Of a stretch of DNA of 64,000 bases, positions 28,574-38,871 are shown in pieces. Each line of letters opens with the position of its first letter. The stretch's first letter is position 1. Below the pieces are notes generated by a model, which was given only the letters and a program-made list of their open reading frames with translations, was not told the origin of the DNA and made no database searches. Made by a program: the position numbers and the translations under genes. This stretch comes from Caballeronia sp. Lep1P3 (GTDB lineage Bacteria > Pseudomonadota > Gammaproteobacteria > Burkholderiales > Burkholderiaceae). The stretch spans positions 1,302,001-1,366,000 of the forward strand of contig NZ_CP084265.1 in NCBI RefSeq assembly GCF_022879595.1, given 5' to 3'.

Positions 28574-29836
28574 TTACATCAGCTTGGCGGCCGACGCGGA
28601 CTTCGTCGCGTTGCCGCGCGAGGTCGACGACGAAGCCGAAGGCGCCGACGTGCCTTGCGTACCCGCGCCGCTGCCCGCGTTCTGCTGAATGATGCGCGCG
28701 ATTTCTTCGTCGGCCTGTGCGCCGTACTTGTCGAACACGTTCGTCTGATACACCGTGTTCTGCGCGGCGCCGAGCTGGCCGCCGCTCTCGTCCTTGATGG
28801 TGACGTCGACGTTCATCGAGAGGCCGATACGCAGCGGATGCTGCTCCAGTTCCTTCGGATCGAGCTCGATGCGAACCGGCAGGCGCTGCACGACCTTGAT
28901 CCAGTTGCCGGTCGCGTTCTGCGCGGGCAGCAGCGAGAAGGCAGAGCCCGTGCCTGCCGAGAAACCGATTACCTTGCCGTGGAAGACGACGCCCGAACCG
29001 TAGAGGTCGGCCGTCAGTTCGACCGGCTGGCCGATGCGCATGTGCTTCAGCTGCACTTCCTTGAAGTTCGCGTCGACCCACACGCCATTGAGCGGCACGA
29101 TCGCCATCAGCGGATTGCCGGGCGCGACGCGCTGGCCGACCTGCACCGAGCGCTTCGCCACATAGCCCGTGACCGGCGCGGGCAGGGTGTTGCGCGCGTA
29201 GTTGATGTACGAATCGCGGACCTTCGCGGCGGCGGCGAGCACGTTCGGGTGATCCGCGATGGTCGTATTCGCCGTCAGCGACCGGTTCGACGCCAGTTCC
29301 TGCTGGGCGGCGTCGAGCGCGGCCTGCGCGCTGCGCACGGCATCGCGTGCATGCGAGATTTCTTCCTGCGATACCGCGCCCGTCTGCGCAACCGTCAGGC
29401 GGCGGCGAAGGTCGTCCTGCGTACGCGAAAGATCCGACTTGCGCAGCGCGACTTGTGCTTCGTACTGGTTGTTGTTGACGAAGAACGTGCGGACCTGGCG
29501 CACGGTCTGCGCGAGATTCGCCTCCGCCTGATCGAGCGCGACTTTCGAATCGGCGGGATCGAGCGCGACGAGCGGATCGCCGATCTTCACGGTCTGCGTG
29601 TCGTCGGCATTCACCGAGATCACCGTGCCGACCACTTGCGGCGTGATCTGCACGACGTTGCCGTTGACGTAGGCGTCGTCGGTCGCCTCGTGGAATCGCG
29701 CGACGAGGAAGTAGTACAGGCCGTAGGCCACGGCCGCGATGATGATGACGAGCACGATCAGCGTCATCAGCCGGCGGCGTTTGCCGTTGTTCTGCTTCGG
29801 CGCGGCGGCGGCGGCGTTTTGTTGAGGGTCGCTCAT
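28574..29836 (-). CDS. emrA: HlyD/EmrA-type membrane fusion protein
   Basis: A 420-residue periplasmic adaptor with one membrane segment near residues 23-44, a lipoyl-like barrel (DDAYVNGNVVQITPQVVGTV), a coiled-coil hairpin (~100-200) and a second barrel half (APVTGYVAKRSVQVGQRV). The C-terminal 40 residues are Ser/Ala/Gly-rich. It bridges EmrB and the outer-membrane factor. It precedes emrB by 24 bases. Confidence 0.93.
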   Translation of the reverse strand: MSDPQQNAAAAAPKQNNGKRRRLMTLIVLVIIIAAVAYGLYYFLVARFHEATDDAYVNGNVVQITPQVVGTVISVNADDTQTVKIGDPLVALDPADSKVALDQAEANLAQTVRQVRTFFVNNNQYEAQVALRKSDLSRTQDDLRRRLTVAQTGAVSQEEISHARDAVRSAQAALDAAQQELASNRSLTANTTIADHPNVLAAAAKVRDSYINYARNTLPAPVTGYVAKRSVQVGQRVAPGNPLMAIVPLNGVWVDANFKEVQLKHMRIGQPVELTADLYGSGVVFHGKVIGFSAGTGSAFSLLPAQNATGNWIKVVQRLPVRIELDPKELEQHPLRIGLSMNVDVTIKDESGGQLGAAQNTVYQTNVFDKYGAQADEEIARIIQQNAGSGAGTQGTSAPSASSSTSRGNATKSASAAKLM

Positions 29837-29890
29837 GAATGGGCTCCGAATAATCCGTATTGGTCTTGGTGCGTGTTTTTTTCAGACGGC

Positions 29891-31426
29891 TCAGTTGGAC
29901 GGCGCGGCTTGATTGTCGGCCTGGTTCGCGGCCTGGCGCTGTCCGCTGCCGTCGATGGCGAGATTGGTGCTCGTCGCGTCGAAGCCGCCGCCGAGCGCGC
30001 GGATCAGCGCGATCTGCAAGTCGCTGCGCTTCAGGCGCAGGTTCGTCACGGTCTGCTCGTTCGCGAGACGGTTCTGGTCGGCCGTGAGCACCTGCAGTTG
30101 CGGCGACAGGCCAGCCTTGTAGCGGATCACTGCGAGCTGATACGCGCTCGTCGCGGCGGCGAGGGCGCGCTGGGCGTCGGCCATTTGCCTGTCGAGCGAG
30201 CGGATCGCGGCGATGTTCGTGGCCACGTCGTTCAGCGCGTTGACGAGCGTCTGGTTGTAGTTCGCGACATCGCCTTCGAGATCGGCGTAGCGGCCCTTCA
30301 ACTGCGCGCGCAGCGCGCCGGCGTCGAAAATCGGCAGGTGGATTGCCGGGCCTGCCTGAATCTGCCGGCTGCTCGCCTGCAGGAAGCGGCCCCAGCCGAA
30401 GGCGTCGAAACCGAAGCCCGCCGCCAGATTGATGTCGGGGAAGAATTCCGCCTTCGCTTCCTTGATGTTGTGCGTCGCCGCTTCGACCTGCCAGCGCGCG
30501 GCGACGATGTCCGGGCGGCGCGAGATGAGGTCGGCGGGCACGTTATCCGGCAGCGTAACGTTGACGTTCGGATCGATCACCGGATTGGCAATCTGCAGGC
30601 CACGGTCCGGCCCCTTGCCGAGAAGCGCTGCCAATTGATAGCGCACCGACTGGATCTGCCCGTCGAGCTCGCTCAGGTTCGTCTGGCTCGTCGCCACGTT
30701 GCCTTCGGCGGTGCGGCGTTCGACGTTGGTGTCGAGACCCGCGCTCACGCGACCGCTCGTAATGCGTCCGACATTCTCGCGATTGGCGATCTCGCGCTGC
30801 GTGACATCGCGAAGCGCGTAGAGGAGAGCGAGCTGGTTATAGCTGCGCGCCACCGACGCGGCGAGCGTCACGCGCGCCTGCTGCATGTCCGCTTCGGCCG
30901 CCTTCTGCTGCGAAACGGCCATGTTGAGCCGCGCGCGGTTCTTGCCCCACAGGTCCAGATCCCATGACGCGCTCGCGAGCACGTTGTTCTCGCTGAACCA
31001 GGTGCCGCCATACGGAGGCGGGAAGAGCGCATTGCCGGAATAGAGTTCGCGCGTCCACGAATATGAGCCGTTCACATGCGGATACAGTGTCGAGCGCGAG
31101 CTTTCGATATAGGACGACGCCTTCGCGATGCGCGCCTGCGCCTGCGCGATGCTCGGGTTGTCCGCGAGCGCTTCGTCGATCAATTGCGGCAGTTGCGGAT
31201 CGCCGAACTGCTTCGCCCAGTCGAGGCTCGGCCATTGACCGCCTTGCCCCGGCACGCTTTGCGTGGACTCGAGTGCGTCGGGCGTGGCGATCTGCTTGTC
31301 GCTCGAGATGCCCGCATAGTTCGCGCAGCCCGCGACCGCCAGCGCGGCGACGGCGGCCGCCACGGCGCTTCTCGCGCGGCGCAGCGAAGGCGCAGGCCTG
31401 CGTGCGGACAAGGAAAGGTGTTTCAT
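29891..31426 (-). CDS. RND-type outer-membrane factor lipoprotein (NodT family)
   Basis: A 511-residue TolC/OprM-like protein with a lipobox (VAGC, Cys34) after an Arg-rich N-terminus and two duplicated outer-membrane-efflux repeats, with SWDLDLWGKNRA in the first and ISRRPDIVAARWQVEAA between them. It forms the outer channel of the efflux pump. I chose the ATG at 31426 because it gives the signal peptide; an in-frame ATG about 45 bases upstream is possible. Confidence 0.9.
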   Translation of the reverse strand: MKHLSLSARRPAPSLRRARSAVAAAVAALAVAGCANYAGISSDKQIATPDALESTQSVPGQGGQWPSLDWAKQFGDPQLPQLIDEALADNPSIAQAQARIAKASSYIESSRSTLYPHVNGSYSWTRELYSGNALFPPPYGGTWFSENNVLASASWDLDLWGKNRARLNMAVSQQKAAEADMQQARVTLAASVARSYNQLALLYALRDVTQREIANRENVGRITSGRVSAGLDTNVERRTAEGNVATSQTNLSELDGQIQSVRYQLAALLGKGPDRGLQIANPVIDPNVNVTLPDNVPADLISRRPDIVAARWQVEAATHNIKEAKAEFFPDINLAAGFGFDAFGWGRFLQASSRQIQAGPAIHLPIFDAGALRAQLKGRYADLEGDVANYNQTLVNALNDVATNIAAIRSLDRQMADAQRALAAATSAYQLAVIRYKAGLSPQLQVLTADQNRLANEQTVTNLRLKRSDLQIALIRALGGGFDATSTNLAIDGSGQRQAANQADNQAAPSN

Positions 31427-31512
31427 CGCGCGTCTCTTGAGATGAATGTTGAAGATGGACGTTGCAATCATTTCGTCGGTGGCGGGAGGAGAATGCGGGC
31501 CCGATTTGCTTG

Positions 31513-32022
31513 TCAGCGCAACGACGCGCCGGGCTTGTCGCCCACCGCCGGACAGATGGCGGGATCGCAGGTGTTGGCCAGGATGCGCCTGAGCATGCTC
31601 TTCAGGAAGCCGACTTCCTCGGGCGTGAAACCCGCGAGGAGGGCGTCCAGCACCCGCGTGAAAATGGCGGGAACCTTCTCGGCCATCGCACGGCCGTCGG
31701 CGGTAAGCGCGAGGCGCACGACGCGCCGGTCTTCCTCGCTGCGCACGCGCGACAGCAGTCCGCGCTTCTCCAGCCGGTCGATGAGCCGCGTGACCGCGCT
31801 CGCGTCGATGCCGTATTCGCGCGCGATGTCCGCCGCCGTCAGGCACTTGCCGACGGCCAGCATGAACACGATGCTCGCCTGCGTGCTCGTGATGCCCAGT
31901 TCGGACGTCGTGTGCTGCGTCACCATGTTCCACAGGGTCGAACGCACGCGGCTCAGCAGATAGCCGACGCTTTCGCTGAGCACGTAATTGTCGATCGCCG
32001 TGGGGTTGGGAGCGTCGCTCAT
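31513..32022 (-). CDS. MarR-family transcriptional regulator of the efflux operon
   Basis: A 169-residue winged-helix repressor with the MarR core (GITSTQASIVFML, LTAADIAREYGIDASAVTRLIDRLEKRG-type recognition helix, SEEDRRVVRLALTADG wing). First gene of the efflux operon, so it probably represses it and is released by a drug-like ligand, as for EmrR. Ligand unknown. Confidence 0.92.
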   Translation of the reverse strand: MSDAPNPTAIDNYVLSESVGYLLSRVRSTLWNMVTQHTTSELGITSTQASIVFMLAVGKCLTAADIAREYGIDASAVTRLIDRLEKRGLLSRVRSEEDRRVVRLALTADGRAMAEKVPAIFTRVLDALLAGFTPEEVGFLKSMLRRILANTCDPAICPAVGDKPGASLR

Positions 32023-32045
32023 GGAAGTTTTAGGTGCGGGAGCAA

Positions 32046-32090
32046 TAGTTGACTAGGCAGGATTATAGGCGCGGCCATCTGACGCTGCAA
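32046..32090 (-). promoter_or_regulatory. Promoter of the marR-efflux operon with a small dyad near the start point
   Basis: On the minus strand TTGCAG (32090-32085) and TATAAT (32067-32062) have a 17-base spacer. TAGTTGACTA (32046-32055), a short inverted repeat with 4-base arms, lies at the expected transcription start and could be the MarR operator; this last point is inference. Confidence 0.65.
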
Positions 32091-32161
32091 CAGTGTTTTC
32101 CGAAGACGCTTAACAATCGTCCAGGGCGTCTACTTCGCCGAACCGCTTGCGCGTGGCGCCC

Positions 32162-32191
32162 TTCGATGCTGAAACGCACGCGTGCTATAAT
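32162..32191 (+). promoter_or_regulatory. Candidate promoter of typA
   Basis: A perfect TATAAT (32186-32191) with a weak TTCGAT (32162-32167) at an 18-base spacer. The 5' leader would be about 155 bases with no obvious structure. Confidence 0.5.
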
Positions 32192-32351
32192 TTACGGTTC
32201 TCACCGCGCCGGGCCCAGAAGAGTCATCCCCAAACAGTCACGCTAAGCGAATGCGTGACGTGACGCTTACCCGAGGGTCTGCCGAGCCATCAGCCACCGA
32301 GCTTACTGCTTCGCGGCCCTCGCTCCACGGCGCACAACCAAGATACCGCTT

Positions 32352-34178
32352 ATGACTCGCGCCCTCCGCAATATCGCCATCATTGCCCACGTCGACCACG
32401 GCAAGACCACGCTCGTCGACCAGCTGCTCCGCCAGTCGGGCACGTTCCGTGAAAACCAGCAGGTCGCCGAGCGCGTCATGGACTCGAACGACATCGAAAA
32501 GGAACGCGGCATCACGATTCTCGCGAAGAACTGCGCGGTCGAATACGAAGGCACGCACATCAATATCGTCGATACGCCGGGACACGCCGACTTCGGCGGT
32601 GAGGTCGAGCGCGTGCTGTCGATGGTCGACTCCGTGCTGCTGCTCGTCGATGCCGTCGAAGGCCCGATGCCGCAAACGCGCTTCGTCACGAAGAAGGCGC
32701 TCGCGCTCGGCCTGAAGCCGATCGTCGTTATCAACAAGGTGGATCGTCCGGGCGCGCGTATCGACTGGGTGATCAACCAGACGTTCGATCTCTTCGACAA
32801 GCTCGGCGCGACCGAAGAACAACTCGATTTCCCGATCGTCTACGCGTCGGGTCTGAACGGCTATGCCGGACTCGACCCCGAAGTGCGCGAAGGCACGATG
32901 CGTCCGCTGTTCGAAGCCATTCTCGAACACGTTCCGGTTCGCCCGGCCGATCCGGACGGTCCGCTGCAACTGCAAATCACGTCGCTCGACTACAACTCGT
33001 ATGTCGGCCGTATCGGCGTGGGCCGTGTCGCGCGTGGCCGTATCCGTCCCGGCATGCAAGTGGCCGTGCGTTCCGGTCCGGATGGCGCGATCCTGAATCG
33101 CAAGATCAATCAGGTGCTGTCGTTCCACGGTCTGGAGCGCGTGCAGGTCGAAGAAGCGCAAGCAGGCGACATCGTGCTGATCAACGGCATCGAGGAAATC
33201 GGCATCGGCGTGACCATCTGCTCGCCGGACAATCCGGAAGCGCTGCCGATGATCACCGTCGACGAGCCGACGCTCACGATGAACTTCCTCGTGAACTCGT
33301 CGCCGCTCGCGGGCAAGGAAGGCAAGTTCGTGACGAGCCGCCAGATTCGTGACCGCCTCACGAAAGAGTTAAATCACAACGTCGCGCTGCGCGTGAAGGA
33401 TACCGGCGACGAAACCACGTTCGAAGTATCCGGTCGCGGCGAACTGCACCTGACGATTCTCGTCGAGAACATGCGTCGCGAAGGTTACGAGCTTGCGGTG
33501 TCGCGTCCGCGCGTGGTGCTGCAGGAAATCGACGGCGTGAAGCACGAGCCGTATGAAAACCTGACGGTCGACATCGAAGACCAGCATCAGGGCGGCGTGA
33601 TGGAAGAACTCGGCCGCCGCAAGGGCGAAATGCTCGACATGACGTCGGACGGCCGTGGTCGCACGCGTCTCGAGTACAAGATTTCGGCGCGCGGCCTGAT
33701 CGGTTTCCAGAGCGAGTTCCTGACGCTCACGCGCGGCACGGGCCTCATGAGCCACACGTTCGATTCCTACGCGCCGGTGAAGGAAGGCTCGGTGGGCGAG
33801 CGCCGCAACGGCGTGCTGATCTCGCAGGACGACGGCGCCGCTGTCGCCTACGCGCTGTGGAAGCTGCAGGATCGCGGCCGCATGTTCGTGTCGCCGGGCG
33901 ATGCGCTGTACGAAGGCATGATCATCGGCATTCACAGCCGCGATAACGACCTGGTCGTGAACCCGATCAAGGGCAAGCAGTTGACCAACGTGCGCGCCTC
34001 GGGCACCGACGAAGCCGTGCGTCTCGTTCCGCCGATCCAGCTTTCGCTGGAATACGCGGTCGAGTTCATCGACGATGACGAACTGGTCGAAGTCACGCCG
34101 CAGTCCATTCGCCTGCGCAAGCGTCATCTGAAGGAACACGAGCGCCGTCGCGCGAGCCGCGAAGCCTCTGCCGACTGA
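32352..34178 (+). CDS. typA: Ribosome-associated GTPase TypA/BipA
   Basis: A 608-residue translational GTPase. G1 AHVDHGKT (residues 12-19), switch region [11 protein letters not shown]3 [14 protein letters not shown] and NKVDRPGAR (G4) are all present, followed by EF-G-like domains and the BipA-specific C-terminus. BipA assists 50S assembly and stress adaptation. Monocistronic: own promoter upstream and a strong terminator downstream. Confidence 0.97.
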   Translation: MTRALRNIAIIAHVDHGKTTLVDQLLRQSGTFRENQQVAERVMDSNDIEKERGITILAKNCAVEYEGTHINIVDTPGHADFGGEVERVLSMVDSVLLLVDAVEGPMPQTRFVTKKALALGLKPIVVINKVDRPGARIDWVINQTFDLFDKLGATEEQLDFPIVYASGLNGYAGLDPEVREGTMRPLFEAILEHVPVRPADPDGPLQLQITSLDYNSYVGRIGVGRVARGRIRPGMQVAVRSGPDGAILNRKINQVLSFHGLERVQVEEAQAGDIVLINGIEEIGIGVTICSPDNPEALPMITVDEPTLTMNFLVNSSPLAGKEGKFVTSRQIRDRLTKELNHNVALRVKDTGDETTFEVSGRGELHLTILVENMRREGYELAVSRPRVVLQEIDGVKHEPYENLTVDIEDQHQGGVMEELGRRKGEMLDMTSDGRGRTRLEYKISARGLIGFQSEFLTLTRGTGLMSHTFDSYAPVKEGSVGERRNGVLISQDDGAAVAYALWKLQDRGRMFVSPGDALYEGMIIGIHSRDNDLVVNPIKGKQLTNVRASGTDEAVRLVPPIQLSLEYAVEFIDDDELVEVTPQSIRLRKRHLKEHERRRASREASAD

Positions 34179-34201
34179 GCAGCGCAAGCCGCGTTCAAGT
34201 G

Positions 34202-34226
34202 AAAAGCCGCCTTCGGGCGGCTTTTT
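34202..34226 (+). terminator. Terminator of typA
   Basis: A 10-bp stem (34202-34211 with 34216-34225), a TTCG tetraloop and a T run. Confidence 0.92.
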
Positions 34227-34387
34227 GCGTTCATGTCGCGAAAGCGTTAAAGATTCCTTGAACGAGGCCGACAAAGAAACGCAGACGACGCTCTTGCACA
34301 GAGCGTGGAACGCCCGCACATGCCCGCTGTAGAAGGGTGAACGCGAGCGCAAAGGTGCGACCGCCGGTCATATGACGAATGGTTCTG

Positions 34388-34396
34388 TGCTATGCT
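34388..34396 (+). promoter_or_regulatory. Candidate extended -10 promoter of sucA
   Basis: TGC followed by TATGCT (34391-34396) forms an extended -10 element, about 137 bases before the sucA ATG. No good -35 is visible. The rest of the 306-base gap (34227-34532) shows no gene. Confidence 0.45.
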
Positions 34397-34532
34397 AGTC
34401 GGATTAGCTGTCGCTTTTTAGGTCCTTCCAAGCAGACTTGATTCGCGCAATCCGCTAAACGGTCAGGCCGTGGCGCGGAAGGTTTCGTAACCCGCACTTC
34501 CTCGAGAAACTCGAAGAAAGGTGAGCGTAAAA

Positions 34533-37394
34533 ATGATGAAGCAATTCCAGTCGAACTCCTATCTGTTCGGCGGTAATGCTCCGTACGTCGAAGAGTTGTA
34601 CGAAGCATATCTCGATAATCCCGCGTCAGTGCCCGAGACCTGGCGAGCCTATTTCGATGCGTTGCAGAACGTGCCCGCATCGGACGGCACGAATCACAAC
34701 GACGTGGCCCACGGCCCGATCGTCGAATCGTTTGCCCAGCGCGCGAAGGCGAACGGCTTCATTCCCCGCGAAGGCGCGACCGAAGACCTCGCCACCGCGC
34801 GAAAACAAGTCTACGTTCAGTCCCTCATCGGCGCATATCGCTTCCTCGGCTCGCAATGGGCCAATCTCGATCCGCTCAAGCGCCGCGAGCGTCCGCATAT
34901 CCCCGAACTCGAACCTGCGTTCTACGACTTCACCGAAGCCGACATGGACCAGACGTTCAGCGCCACGAACCTGTATTTCGGTTTCGAGCGCGCGACGTTG
35001 CGCGAGATCGTCAAGGCATTGCGTGACACGTATTGCGGCACGATCGGTGCCGAATACATGTACATCAGCGATCCCGAGCAGAAGCGCTGGTGGAAGGAAC
35101 GCCTCGAGTCGATCCGCTCGACGCCGAATTTCTCGAACGACAAGAAGAAGCACATCCTGAACCGCCTGACGGCCGCCGAAGGCCTCGAGCGCTTCCTGCA
35201 CACCAAGTACGTCGGCCAGAAGCGCTTCTCGCTGGAAGGCGGCGAGAGCTTCATCGCGTCGATGGACGAAGTCGTGCGTCACGCGGGCAAGAACGGCGTG
35301 CAGGAAATCGTGATCGGCATGGCGCACCGCGGGCGTCTCAACGTGCTCGTGAACACGCTCGGCAAGATGCCGGCCGACCTCTTCGCCGAATTCGAAGGCA
35401 AGCACGTCGATGACCTGCCGGCCGGCGACGTGAAGTACCACAAGGGCTTCTCGTCGGATGTGTCGACCGAAGGCGGCCCTGTTCACCTGTCGCTCGCGTT
35501 CAATCCGTCGCACCTGGAAATCGTGAATCCGGTGGTCGAAGGCTCGGCCAAGGCGCGCATGGATCGTCGCGGCGACGACGAAGGCCTGCAAGTGCTGCCG
35601 GTGCAGATTCACGGCGACGCGGCTTTCGCGGGCCAGGGTGTCGTGATGGAAACGCTGAACCTCGCGCAGACGCGCGGCTACGGCACGCACGGCACGCTGC
35701 ATATCGTCATCAACAACCAGATCGGCTTTACGACGTCGGACCCGCGCGATTCGCGCTCGACGCTGTACTGCTCGGACGTCGTCAAGATGATCGAGGCGCC
35801 GGTGCTGCACGTGAACGGCGACGATCCCGAAGCCGTCGTGCTCGCCACGCAGCTCGCCATCGACTTCCGCATGAAGTTCCATAAGGACGTGGTCGTCGAT
35901 ATCGTCTGCTTCCGCAAGCTCGGCCACAACGAGCAGGACACGCCGGCGGTCACGCAGCCGCTGATGTACAAGACCATCGCGAAGCATCCGGGCACGCGCG
36001 CGCTGTACGCGGAAAAGCTCGTGCAGCAGGGCGTGATCAGCGCCGAAGACGCCGACAACTTCGTCAAGGCGTACCGTCAGGCGATGGACGAAGGTCATCA
36101 CACGATCGATCCGGTGCTCTCGAACTACAAGAGCAAGTACGCGGTCGACTGGGTGCCGTTCCTTAACCGCAAGTGGACGGACGCGGCGGACACAGCCGTG
36201 CCGCTCGCCGAATTGAAGCGCCTCGCTGAGCGCATCACGACGATCCCGGAGAACTTCAAGGTTCACCCGCTCGTCGAGCGCGTCATCAACGACCGCCGCG
36301 CGATGGGCCGTGGCGAAGCGAAGCTCGATTGGGGCATGGGCGAGCATCTCGCGTTCGCGTCGCTGGTTGCGTCGGGTTACGCCGTGCGTCTCACGGGCCA
36401 GGACTCGGGCCGCGGCACGTTCACGCACCGCCACGCCGTTCTGCACGATCAGAACCGCGAGCGCTGGAACGACGGCACGTACATCCCGCTGCAGAACATC
36501 GCGGACGGCCAGGCGAAGTTCACGGTCATCGACTCCGTGTTGTCGGAAGAAGCGGTGCTCGGCTTCGAGTACGGCTATTCGACCGCCGAACCGAACACGT
36601 TCGTCGCGTGGGAAGCGCAGTTCGGCGACTTCGTGAACGGCGCGCAAGTGGTGATCGACCAGTTCATCTCGTCGGGCGAAGTGAAGTGGGGCCGCGTCTC
36701 GGGCCTCACGATGATGCTGCCGCACGGCTACGAAGGCCAGGGTCCGGAGCACTCGTCGGCACGCATCGAGCGTTTCCTGCAACTGTGCGCGGATCACAAC
36801 ATGCAAGTGGTCCAGCCGACGACGCCCGCGCAGATTTTCCATCTGCTGCGCCGCCAGATGATCCGCCTGTTCCGAAAGCCGCTCATCATCGCCACGCCGA
36901 AGTCGCTCCTGCGTCACAAGGAAGCCGTGTCGGACCTGTCGGAACTGGCGAAGGGCTCGTTCCAGCCGGTCATCGGCGAAGTGGACGAAAGCATCGACGC
37001 GAAGAAGGTCAAGCGCGTGGTCTGCTGCTCGGGCCGCGTGTATTACGACCTCGTCGCGCATCGCCGCGAAGCGAAGGCGAACGACGTCGCCATCGTGCGT
37101 ATCGAACAGTTGTATCCGTTCGCGCACAAGCAGTTCGACGCGGAACTCAAGAAGTACGAGAACGCAACCGAAGTCGTGTGGGTGCAAGACGAGCCGCAGA
37201 ACCAGGGCGCCTGGTTCTACATCGAGCATCATCTGCGTGAAGGCATGAAGGAAGGGATGAAGCTGGCGTACAGCGGCCGTCCCGCTTCGGCATCGCCCGC
37301 GGTCGGCTATTACGCGAAGCACTACGAGCAGCAGAAGGCGCTCGTGGAAGGCGCGTTCGGCCGCCTGAAGGGTGCGCAAACCATCGCGAAGTAA
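34533..37394 (+). CDS. sucA: 2-oxoglutarate dehydrogenase E1 component
   Basis: A 953-residue thiamine-diphosphate enzyme that decarboxylates 2-oxoglutarate and transfers the succinyl group to the lipoyl arm of E2. Seen are the N-terminal E2-binding segment (NSYLFGGNAPYVEELYEAY), the active-site region MAHRGRLNVL, HGDAAFAGQG, and the ThDP/Mg region NNQIGFTTSDPRDSRST. The ATG is preceded by AAAGGTGAG; a GTG 12 bases upstream is a weaker alternative. First of sucA-odhB-lpd. Confidence 0.97.
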   Translation: MMKQFQSNSYLFGGNAPYVEELYEAYLDNPASVPETWRAYFDALQNVPASDGTNHNDVAHGPIVESFAQRAKANGFIPREGATEDLATARKQVYVQSLIGAYRFLGSQWANLDPLKRRERPHIPELEPAFYDFTEADMDQTFSATNLYFGFERATLREIVKALRDTYCGTIGAEYMYISDPEQKRWWKERLESIRSTPNFSNDKKKHILNRLTAAEGLERFLHTKYVGQKRFSLEGGESFIASMDEVVRHAGKNGVQEIVIGMAHRGRLNVLVNTLGKMPADLFAEFEGKHVDDLPAGDVKYHKGFSSDVSTEGGPVHLSLAFNPSHLEIVNPVVEGSAKARMDRRGDDEGLQVLPVQIHGDAAFAGQGVVMETLNLAQTRGYGTHGTLHIVINNQIGFTTSDPRDSRSTLYCSDVVKMIEAPVLHVNGDDPEAVVLATQLAIDFRMKFHKDVVVDIVCFRKLGHNEQDTPAVTQPLMYKTIAKHPGTRALYAEKLVQQGVISAEDADNFVKAYRQAMDEGHHTIDPVLSNYKSKYAVDWVPFLNRKWTDAADTAVPLAELKRLAERITTIPENFKVHPLVERVINDRRAMGRGEAKLDWGMGEHLAFASLVASGYAVRLTGQDSGRGTFTHRHAVLHDQNRERWNDGTYIPLQNIADGQAKFTVIDSVLSEEAVLGFEYGYSTAEPNTFVAWEAQFGDFVNGAQVVIDQFISSGEVKWGRVSGLTMMLPHGYEGQGPEHSSARIERFLQLCADHNMQVVQPTTPAQIFHLLRRQMIRLFRKPLIIATPKSLLRHKEAVSDLSELAKGSFQPVIGEVDESIDAKKVKRVVCCSGRVYYDLVAHRREAKANDVAIVRIEQLYPFAHKQFDAELKKYENATEVVWVQDEPQNQGAWFYIEHHLREGMKEGMKLAYSGRPASASPAVGYYAKHYEQQKALVEGAFGRLKGAQTIAK

Positions 37395-37478
37395 TCGTTG
37401 CCTGATCGGGACCGGCGCGCGCGGCGCGCCCGGCTCCCGACGCTCGAACACACAGACACGCATTAGGACAATACAGAA

Positions 37479-38780
37479 ATGGCTATCATAGAAGTCAAGG
37501 TTCCCCAGCTTTCCGAGTCGGTTTCGGAAGCGACCATGCTGCAATGGAAGAAGAAGCCGGGCGAGGCTGTCGCCCAGGACGAAATCCTGATCGAAATCGA
37601 AACGGACAAGGTCGTGCTCGAAGTGCCCGCACCGTCCGCTGGCGTGCTCGCGCAAGTCATCAAGCATGACGGCGATATCGTCACCGCCGACGAAATCATC
37701 GCGAAGATCGACACCGAAGCAACGGCAGGCGCAGCGCCCGCCGCCGTCGCCGCTGCCGGCGACGCGGAAGTGAAGCCCGCGCCGCAAGCCGAACCGGCGG
37801 TTGCATCGTCGTCGGCTGCCGCGCAAGCGAGCGCGACGGCCACGGGCGGCGCGACGTCGCCGGCTGCGACTAAGATTCTGGCCGAGAAGGGCGTGTCGGC
37901 GGATCAGGTGTCCGGCACGGGCCGCGACGGCCGCATCACCAAGGGAGATGCGCTCGCCGCTTCAGCATCGGCTCCGGCGCCTGCTGCAAAGCCCGCCCCG
38001 GCGGCCGCGCCCGCGAAGGCCGCGAAGCCGTCGCTGCCGCAAGTCGGCGCACCCGCATCGGCCGACCAGTGGCTCAAGGATCGCCCGGAACAGCGCGTGC
38101 CGATGTCGCGCCTGCGCGCGCGTATCGCCGAGCGTCTGCTCGAGTCGCAGCAAACCAACGCCATCCTGACGACGTTCAACGAAGTCAACATGGCGCCGGT
38201 CATGGACCTGCGCAACAAGTACAAGGACCGCTTCGAGAAGGAACACGGCGTGAAGCTCGGCTTCATGTCGTTCTTCGTGAAGGCTGCCGTTCATGCGCTC
38301 AAGAAGTTCCCGCTCGTGAACGCGTCGATCGACGGTAACGACATTGTCTATCACGGTTACTTCGACATCGGTATCGCGGTCGGTTCGCCGCGCGGTCTGG
38401 TCGTGCCGATCCTGCGTAATGCAGATCAGATGAGCCTCGCCGACATCGAGAAGAAGATTGCCGAATTCGGCGCGAAGGCGCGCGACGGCAAGCTGTCCAT
38501 CGAAGAAATGACGGGCGGGACGTTCTCTATCTCGAACGGCGGCGTGTTCGGCTCGATGCTCTCGACGCCGATCATCAACCCGCCGCAGTCCGCGATTCTC
38601 GGCGTGCACGCGACGAAGGAACGCGCGGTCGTCGAAAACGGCCAGATCGTGATTCGCCCGATGAACTACCTCGCGCTGTCGTATGACCACCGCATCATCG
38701 ACGGCCGCGAAGCCGTGCTGTCGCTCGTCGCGATGAAGGACGCGCTGGAAGATCCGGCTCGTCTGCTGCTCGATCTGTAA
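37479..38780 (+). CDS. odhB: Dihydrolipoyllysine succinyltransferase (E2 of 2-oxoglutarate dehydrogenase)
   Basis: A 433-residue E2. One lipoyl domain with Lys44 in ETDKVVLE, an Ala/Pro-rich linker, a peripheral-subunit-binding domain (about 120-155, [14 protein letters not shown]), a second Ala/Pro linker and the catalytic domain ending with the active-site [10 protein letters not shown]. It transfers succinyl to CoA in the TCA cycle complex. AGGACA precedes the ATG; lies between sucA and lpd. Confidence 0.96.
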   Translation: MAIIEVKVPQLSESVSEATMLQWKKKPGEAVAQDEILIEIETDKVVLEVPAPSAGVLAQVIKHDGDIVTADEIIAKIDTEATAGAAPAAVAAAGDAEVKPAPQAEPAVASSSAAAQASATATGGATSPAATKILAEKGVSADQVSGTGRDGRITKGDALAASASAPAPAAKPAPAAAPAKAAKPSLPQVGAPASADQWLKDRPEQRVPMSRLRARIAERLLESQQTNAILTTFNEVNMAPVMDLRNKYKDRFEKEHGVKLGFMSFFVKAAVHALKKFPLVNASIDGNDIVYHGYFDIGIAVGSPRGLVVPILRNADQMSLADIEKKIAEFGAKARDGKLSIEEMTGGTFSISNGGVFGSMLSTPIINPPQSAILGVHATKERAVVENGQIVIRPMNYLALSYDHRIIDGREAVLSLVAMKDALEDPARLLLDL

Positions 38781-38871
38781 GACACACAAGTGCCTTTGGT
38801 GCGCGCGATAGGCTCGCGCGCACCATCACCAAGGCGTCTCCGCAAGAGCGGAGGCACGATCAAGGAAAGTC

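Noticed and set aside
27650..30967. A 1105-residue plus-strand frame opposite the efflux genes
   Set aside because: Composition is Arg/Asp/His-rich without domains; emrB, emrA and the outer-membrane factor on the other strand explain the sequence.
34626..37826. A 1066-residue minus-strand frame opposite sucA
   Set aside because: Antisense shadow of sucA and odhB; no ribosome site, no recognisable domain.
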